Origin: Phycisphaeraceae bacterium
Lineage (GTDB): Bacteria; Planctomycetota; Phycisphaerae; Phycisphaerales; Zrk34
Direction: 5' to 3'
Assembly: GCA_028281485.1 (NCBI GenBank)
Contig: JANQJT010000295.1
Span: forward strand, 1 to 8,207
Length of the DNA stretch: 8,207 bases
Both the position numbers and the translations under genes were made by a program. The notes under the pieces were generated by a model. It was given only the letters and a program-made list of their open reading frames with translations, was not told the origin of the DNA and did not search any database. Shown here piece after piece: positions 4,888 to 8,207 of the stretch. How positions within the stretch are numbered: position 1 is the first letter of the stretch; every line of letters begins with the position of its first letter.

Positions 4888-4910
4888 AAAATACGGCCAT
4901 CCGGGCCCGT
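4888..4910 (-). terminator. Probable terminator of ribD
   Basis: On the minus strand ACGG and CCGT, extended inward by CC/GG after a single bulged base, close a 5-base loop and are followed by ATTTTC. It lies about 28 bases beyond the ribD stop codon. The short stem and imperfect T tract keep this moderate. Confidence 0.45.
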
Positions 4911-4937
4911 TTCCCTAAAGCTATTGATCTTATGGAT

Positions 4938-6056
4938 TTATCGTCGATAAACCGCGATCGTATCGTCTCCGCATCGCTTTAATTCGCTCAATAGCCACGA
5001 TTGTGCGTCTCGCATTGCTGTGACAGCCCTCTTTTTCGGACCCGCCCCAACGGCTGGCTGGCCCAGCCCATCACCCAGCAGACCGGGCCCGGTGAAGACC
5101 CACAACTCGTCGGCAAGGCCCTGACGCAACAACGATCCGTTCAGCCCCGCCCCACCCTCGACCAGGACGTTGGTGGCCTGGAATCGGTTGCGGATGTGTT
5201 TTAGCAGCGAAAGCAATGGAACCTGCCCTTGCTTGTTTCGCCGATCGGGCAGCTTGAATAGTTCGACACCCATCTCTTTCATCTGCGCTGCCTTGCGCGT
5301 GTGCCTGGCCAACGCAGCACGCGTGACAGCCAGCGTCAGCGGCGCGGTGTCGAGCGTGGCGATCAGTTTTGACTTGAGCGGCAGACGGAAGCGCGGGTCG
5401 ATCACGACACGTCGCGCGACGCGACGGATGGGCACGTTGCGCGCGGTCAGTTGCGGGTCGTCGGCCAGCGCGGTGCCGATGCCGACCATCACCGCGTCGG
5501 CGCAGGCGCGGCGTTGATGCACGAGCTTGCGGCTCTGCTCGCCGCTGATCCAGCGGCTGTCGCCGGTGTGCGTCGCGATCGCACCGTCGATCGTCTGCGC
5601 CCACTTGAGCGTGACATAGGGCAGGCCCTGCTCGACGTATTTTATGAACGGGGCGATCAGGTCCCGACACGCGTCGTTTTCAACACCGACATCGACTTTG
5701 ACGCCTGCGCGTCGCAACACCGTCTTTCCGCCGCCGGCCGTGCCGTGCGGATCGAGGCAGCCGATGACCACGCGCTTGACGCCGGCCTCGATCAGGGCGC
5801 GTGTGCAGGGCGGAGTCTTGCCGGTGTGGCAACAGGGCTCGAGGGTGACGTAGGCGGCGGCGCCGCGTGCGGCGGAGCCGGCGCGGGTGAGCGCTTCGAC
5901 CTCGGCGTGGGGGCCGCCGTATCGACGGTGATAGCCCTCGCTGACCTTGCGGCCGTTCTTGGTCAGCACGCAGCCCACCGGGGGGTTGGGCTCGACGCGG
6001 CCGATGCCCCGGCGGGCCAGCGCGATCGCTCGTTTCATGAAACGCGAATCACTCAT
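4938..6056 (-). CDS. ribD: Bifunctional riboflavin biosynthesis protein RibD
   Basis: Deaminates the pyrimidine product of GTP cyclohydrolase II and then reduces its ribose to the ribitylamino form, two consecutive cytoplasmic steps of riboflavin synthesis. The 372 residues fit the two-domain enzyme. The N-terminal deaminase shows PNPPVG (23-28), the zinc and catalytic motif HAE (His50, Glu52) and PCCHTGKTPPC (74-84, zinc ligands Cys75 and Cys84). The reductase domain starts at about residue 147 with LPYVTLKWAQTIDGAIA, followed by DSRWISG, VGIGTALADDPQLTAR and VLVEGGAGLNGSLL. It is a single gene, not in a rib operon. The ATG at 6056 starts the domain correctly and has no Shine-Dalgarno sequence; TAAACT lies 9 bases upstream, so the leader may be very short. 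The last 40 or so codons are less GC-rich than the rest. Confidence 0.95.
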   Translation of the reverse strand: MSDSRFMKRAIALARRGIGRVEPNPPVGCVLTKNGRKVSEGYHRRYGGPHAEVEALTRAGSAARGAAAYVTLEPCCHTGKTPPCTRALIEAGVKRVVIGCLDPHGTAGGGKTVLRRAGVKVDVGVENDACRDLIAPFIKYVEQGLPYVTLKWAQTIDGAIATHTGDSRWISGEQSRKLVHQRRACADAVMVGIGTALADDPQLTARNVPIRRVARRVVIDPRFRLPLKSKLIATLDTAPLTLAVTRAALARHTRKAAQMKEMGVELFKLPDRRNKQGQVPLLSLLKHIRNRFQATNVLVEGGAGLNGSLLRQGLADELWVFTGPGLLGDGLGQPAVGAGPKKRAVTAMRDAQSWLLSELKRCGDDTIAVYRR

Positions 6057-6098
6057 GATCGTCAGAGTTTAACGGATGCCGGCGTTTGGCGGATGTGC

Positions 6099-6123
6099 CT
6101 CGATCGAATCGCCGATTCGCGAG
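6099..6123. promoter_or_regulatory. Imperfect 25-base palindrome in the ribD-lemA divergent spacer
   Basis: CGAATCG (6105-6111) and CGATTCG (6113-6119) form a perfect inverted repeat around one base, and CTCG (6099-6102) with CGAG (6120-6123) extends it after a 2-base offset. Its place between two divergent genes fits an operator for a dimeric regulator, but the one-base centre also allows a hairpin. No regulator gene lies nearby. Confidence 0.4.
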
Positions 6124-6195
6124 CGTGGGTCAGCCGGGCGCGGTATCCTGAGGCGTGTCATCGACGGAACACCGGCAAACAAAGGGGTAGCGCAC

Positions 6196-6762
6196 ATGAT
6201 TCCATTTCTCATCGGCCTGGGCGTCGTCATCGTGATCGTGGTGATCATCCTCCTGTTCGTGATAGGCATCTACAACGGGCTGGTCGCCAAGCGTGTGCGG
6301 TGCGAGAACGGCTGGTCGCAGATCGACGTCCAACTCAAACGCCGCTACGACCTGATCCCCAACCTCGTCGAGACGGTCAAGGGCTACGCGACGCACGAGA
6401 AGGAGACGCTCCAGAGCGTGATCCAGGCGCGCCAACAGGCGATCGACGCCGACTCGGTCGCCGACCAGGGCCAGGCCGAGGGCTTTTTGACCGCGGCGCT
6501 GGGCAAGCTGTTCGCCCTGTCCGAGGCGTACCCGGACCTCAAGGCCAACCAGAACTTCATGCAGCTGCAGGAAGAGCTGACCAGCACGGAGAACAAGATC
6601 GGCTTCGCCCGGCAGCACTACAACGATACGGTCAGCCGATACAACACCGAGTGCCAGAAGTTCCCGTCCAACATCGTCGCGGGCATGTTCAACTTCCAGC
6701 AGCGCGAGTTCTTCGAGGTCGAAGACGCGGCGCAGCGCGAGGCGCCGAAGGTGCAGTTCTAA
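6196..6762 (+). CDS. lemA: LemA family membrane protein
   Basis: A 188-residue LemA protein: a short N-terminus, one membrane helix at about residues 4-26 (IGLGVVIVIVVIILLFVIGI) and a long soluble helical domain. The family signature is complete: NGWSQIDVQLKRRYDLIPNL followed by VETVKGYATHEKETL, and the C-terminal YNTECQKFPSNIVAGMFNF and REFFEVED. The function of LemA is not settled; it recurs beside M48 proteases and is linked to membrane stress and protein quality control. The start at 6196 is chosen because AAGGGG lies about 9 bases before it and the membrane helix follows directly; the frame is open 40 codons further upstream but without family similarity. The M48 protease gene follows after 6 bases, so the two form an operon. 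Confidence 0.93.
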   Translation: MIPFLIGLGVVIVIVVIILLFVIGIYNGLVAKRVRCENGWSQIDVQLKRRYDLIPNLVETVKGYATHEKETLQSVIQARQQAIDADSVADQGQAEGFLTAALGKLFALSEAYPDLKANQNFMQLQEELTSTENKIGFARQHYNDTVSRYNTECQKFPSNIVAGMFNFQQREFFEVEDAAQREAPKVQF

Positions 6763-6768
6763 CCGGCC

Positions 6769-7764
6769 ATGCCTGAGTCATCCGCATCCATCAACACGCG
6801 GTCGGCCTACCCGCCGGACCTGACGTATCACGACCTGATCGCGCGCAACCGCCGCAAGAGCGCGATGCTGGTGATGGCGATGGGTGTGTTGTCGGTGGCG
6901 GTGTGTGCGGCGGTGAGCGTGGCGTTCATGGCCTACGGCAGCGGGGGGATCTCGCTGGTGGGATTGGTTGCGGCGTGCGCGGTCGGCTTGATCATCGTCT
7001 CGCTGACGGGGTGTTGGAGTTACTTCTCCGGTGATCGTGCGCTGCTGTCGATGAGCGGGGCACGGCAGCTGGCCAAGGCGGAGGACCCGGAGCTGTTTAA
7101 CGTAGTCGAGGAGATGTCGATCGCGGCGGGCCTGCCGATGCCGAAGGTTTATGTGATGCAGGAAGCGGCGCTGAACGCGTTCGCGACCGGGCGCAGCCCG
7201 GAGCACGCGGCGGTGGCGATCACGACGGGGCTGCGCCAGCGGCTGACGCGCGACGAGCTGGCGGGGGTCATGGCGCACGAGATCGCCCACATCCGTCACA
7301 ACGACATCCGCCTGACGATGCTGGTGGCAACGATGGTGGGGCTGATCGTGCTGGCGGCGGACGTGGCGAGCCGGTCGCTGCGATACGGGCGGATCGGCGG
7401 CGGGCGGTCACGCGGCAAGGGCGGTGGAGCGGCGGTGTTGATCGTGTTGCTGGTGGTGATCCTGTTAGCGATCGTGGCGCCGCTGCTGGCGAAGCTGATC
7501 CAGATGGCGGTCAGCCGGGAGCGCGAGTACTTGGCGGACGCGGGGGCGGTGGAGCTGACGCGCTATCCCAAGGGGTTGGCCGACGCGCTTAAAAAACTCG
7601 CGGCCGATACCGAGCCTTTGACCGTGGCCAACCGCGCCACCGCTCACCTGTTCATCGTCAACCCCATCCTCAACGCCAAGGGCCGGGAGAACCTCAACAG
7701 CGTCTTCAGCACACACCCACCGATCCACGAGCGCATCCGCCGGATCGAGGCCCTGATGGTTTGA
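6769..7764 (+). CDS. M48 family membrane zinc metalloprotease (HtpX-like)
   Basis: A 331-residue membrane-bound peptidase with its catalytic site facing the cytoplasm in characterised relatives. Two membrane segments occur at about 31-55 and 60-86. The zinc motif is HEIAH (170-174: His170, Glu171, His174), and the third ligand lies in SREREYLAD (Glu254). After the active site come a segment at about 184-198, a glycine-rich loop (about 207-222) and a long hydrophobic segment (222-245). The C-terminal FSTHPPIHERIRRIEAL is typical of M48 proteins. The gene starts 6 bases after lemA, without a good Shine-Dalgarno sequence, so translational coupling is likely. HtpX relatives degrade misfolded membrane proteins. 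I leave the symbol blank because M48B proteins next to lemA form several subfamilies and the exact orthology to HtpX cannot be shown. Confidence 0.92.
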   Translation: MPESSASINTRSAYPPDLTYHDLIARNRRKSAMLVMAMGVLSVAVCAAVSVAFMAYGSGGISLVGLVAACAVGLIIVSLTGCWSYFSGDRALLSMSGARQLAKAEDPELFNVVEEMSIAAGLPMPKVYVMQEAALNAFATGRSPEHAAVAITTGLRQRLTRDELAGVMAHEIAHIRHNDIRLTMLVATMVGLIVLAADVASRSLRYGRIGGGRSRGKGGGAAVLIVLLVVILLAIVAPLLAKLIQMAVSREREYLADAGAVELTRYPKGLADALKKLAADTEPLTVANRATAHLFIVNPILNAKGRENLNSVFSTHPPIHERIRRIEALMV

Positions 7765-7773
7765 CCCCACGAC

Positions 7774-7802
7774 TTGCCGATGAGGGCGTATATCGTCACA
7801 AT
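7774..7802 (+). promoter_or_regulatory. Promoter of pyrH
   Basis: TTGCCG (7774-7779; 4 of 6) and CACAAT (7797-7802; 4 of 6) are 17 bases apart. Initiation near 7809 would leave a leader of about three bases before the ATG at 7812, and there is no Shine-Dalgarno sequence, so this message too may be leaderless or nearly so. Confidence 0.45.
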
Positions 7803-7811
7803 CAGCGGTCA

Positions 7812-8207
7812 ATGTCAGACCAACCGCATTACCGTCGTGTCCTGATCAAGCTGTCCGGCGAGGCCCTGTGCAAGCCCGACGGCTGGGGCATCGACGGCGA
7901 GTCCCTGCAGATCATCGCCCGTGAGATCGCCAGCGCCGCCAAGGGTGGCGCGGAGGTGGCGGTGGTGGTCGGCGGCGGCAACATGATCCGCGGCGCGGAA
8001 CTGAGCCGCGAGGGTCACATCAACCAGGCCGTGGCCGACCAGATGGGCATGCTGGGCACCGTGATCAACGGCCTGGCGCTGAAGGAAGCGCTGGAGGCGC
8101 AGGAGCAGCGTGCCCGCAAGGCAGCAGATGATAGCGCTCATATCTTTGACCTCTTTCTCAATCATAAGACTGGAGTCTTTAGAGTTGCGGGGATTTTTCT
8201 CGTCATG
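7812..8207 (+). CDS. pyrH: UMP kinase PyrH, 5' part with an anomalous end
   Basis: Phosphorylates UMP to UDP in pyrimidine synthesis; bacterial UMP kinases belong to the amino acid kinase fold. YRRVLIKLSGEAL (7-19), WGIDGESL (25-32), VVVGGGNMIRG (51-61) and QMGMLGTVINGLALKEAL (77-94) follow the family in order. At about residue 102 (base 8117) the match ends: the usual TRVMSA-type continuation is replaced by KAADDSAHIFDLFLNHKTG, which I do not recognise, and GC falls to about 44 percent (39 of 89 bases from 8119). The frame stays open to the window edge, so no stop codon is seen. About 130 residues of the normal protein are missing. Because pyrH is essential in studied bacteria, an assembly junction at a contig end is more likely than a natural disruption. 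Confidence 0.85.
   Translation, partial: MSDQPHYRRVLIKLSGEALCKPDGWGIDGESLQIIAREIASAAKGGAEVAVVVGGGNMIRGAELSREGHINQAVADQMGMLGTVINGLALKEALEAQEQRARKAADDSAHIFDLFLNHKTGVFRVAGIFLVM

Larger units (their letters stand above)
4617..4937. other. AT-richer intergenic region, no supported gene
   Basis: This 320-base stretch is visibly lower in GC than the rest of the window. A 68-codon open frame on the minus strand (4900-4694) has no ribosome binding site, no recognisable motif and overlaps the repeats, so I do not call it. The region contains the ribD terminator (4888-4910), a possible promoter for the PEP-CTERM gene (4803-4832) and short CTCTC-containing repeats (4715-4807). If the promoter call is right, the PEP-CTERM message has a leader of about 180 bases. 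Confidence 0.6.

Noticed and set aside
4694..4900. 68-codon minus-strand open frame upstream of the PEP-CTERM gene
   Set aside because: No ribosome binding site, no motif, overlaps the promoter candidate and repeats; length is expected by chance in this composition.
4937..4951. TTTATCG/CGATAAA palindrome across the ribD stop codon
   Set aside because: It consists of the last codons of ribD and a few bases after; no T run follows on the minus strand, and a better terminator lies at 4888-4910.
5451..6195. Plus-strand open frame antisense to ribD running into the lemA region
   Set aside because: Typical high-GC shadow of the ribD codons; its part over lemA is out of frame with the true LemA protein.
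1..8207. CRISPR arrays, tRNA genes, insertion sequences, phage genes
   Set aside because: Read through on both strands; no repeat-spacer array, no tRNA-like cloverleaf, no transposase or integrase motif was found.

Overview
The window looks like a GC-rich bacterial chromosome segment, most likely from a planctomycete and plausibly a Phycisphaerae relative. The evidence is a PEP-CTERM exported protein, a divergent RNase HII-like protein carrying a GIDEAGYGP motif, and housekeeping genes scattered singly rather than in their classical operons. The assignment is inference from gene character; no marker gene long enough to settle taxonomy is present.

Layout, left to right. (1) The 5' part of an aspartokinase gene on the minus strand (1-468), with a recognisable promoter at 521-549. 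(2) A gap without a protein gene that holds a candidate small RNA on the plus strand (about 653-809): three strong hairpins followed by a textbook Rho-independent terminator, with C-rich loops. No plus-strand protein gene explains this terminator, and I consider it the most interesting element here. (3) A two-gene minus-strand unit (1483 to 885) of paralogous small single-pass membrane proteins of unknown function, with its own terminator. (4) mnmA on the minus strand (1573-2715) and, divergently, the RNase HII-like gene (2791-3768). Each has a -10 hexamer ending 6 bases before its ATG and no Shine-Dalgarno sequence, so both may be leaderless. (5) A convergent hairpin, then a PEP-CTERM protein gene on the minus strand (3867-4616) with an AT-richer 320-base region behind it. 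(6) ribD for riboflavin synthesis (4938-6056, minus). (7) A divergent spacer with a 25-base imperfect palindrome, then lemA and an M48 (HtpX-like) membrane protease as a two-gene operon (6196-7764). (8) The start of pyrH (UMP kinase) at 7812, whose family similarity stops abruptly at about 8117, where base composition also drops.

The genes do not form one pathway. lemA with the M48 protease is a recurrent pair linked to membrane protein quality control; mnmA, ribD, pyrH and the aspartokinase are housekeeping functions. The notable content lies between and beside them: the orphan sRNA candidate, the paralogous membrane micro-operon, the divergent RNase HII relative, the apparent leaderless divergent promoter pair, and the abrupt break in pyrH, which may be an assembly junction. 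No tRNA, rRNA, CRISPR array, insertion sequence or phage gene was seen.
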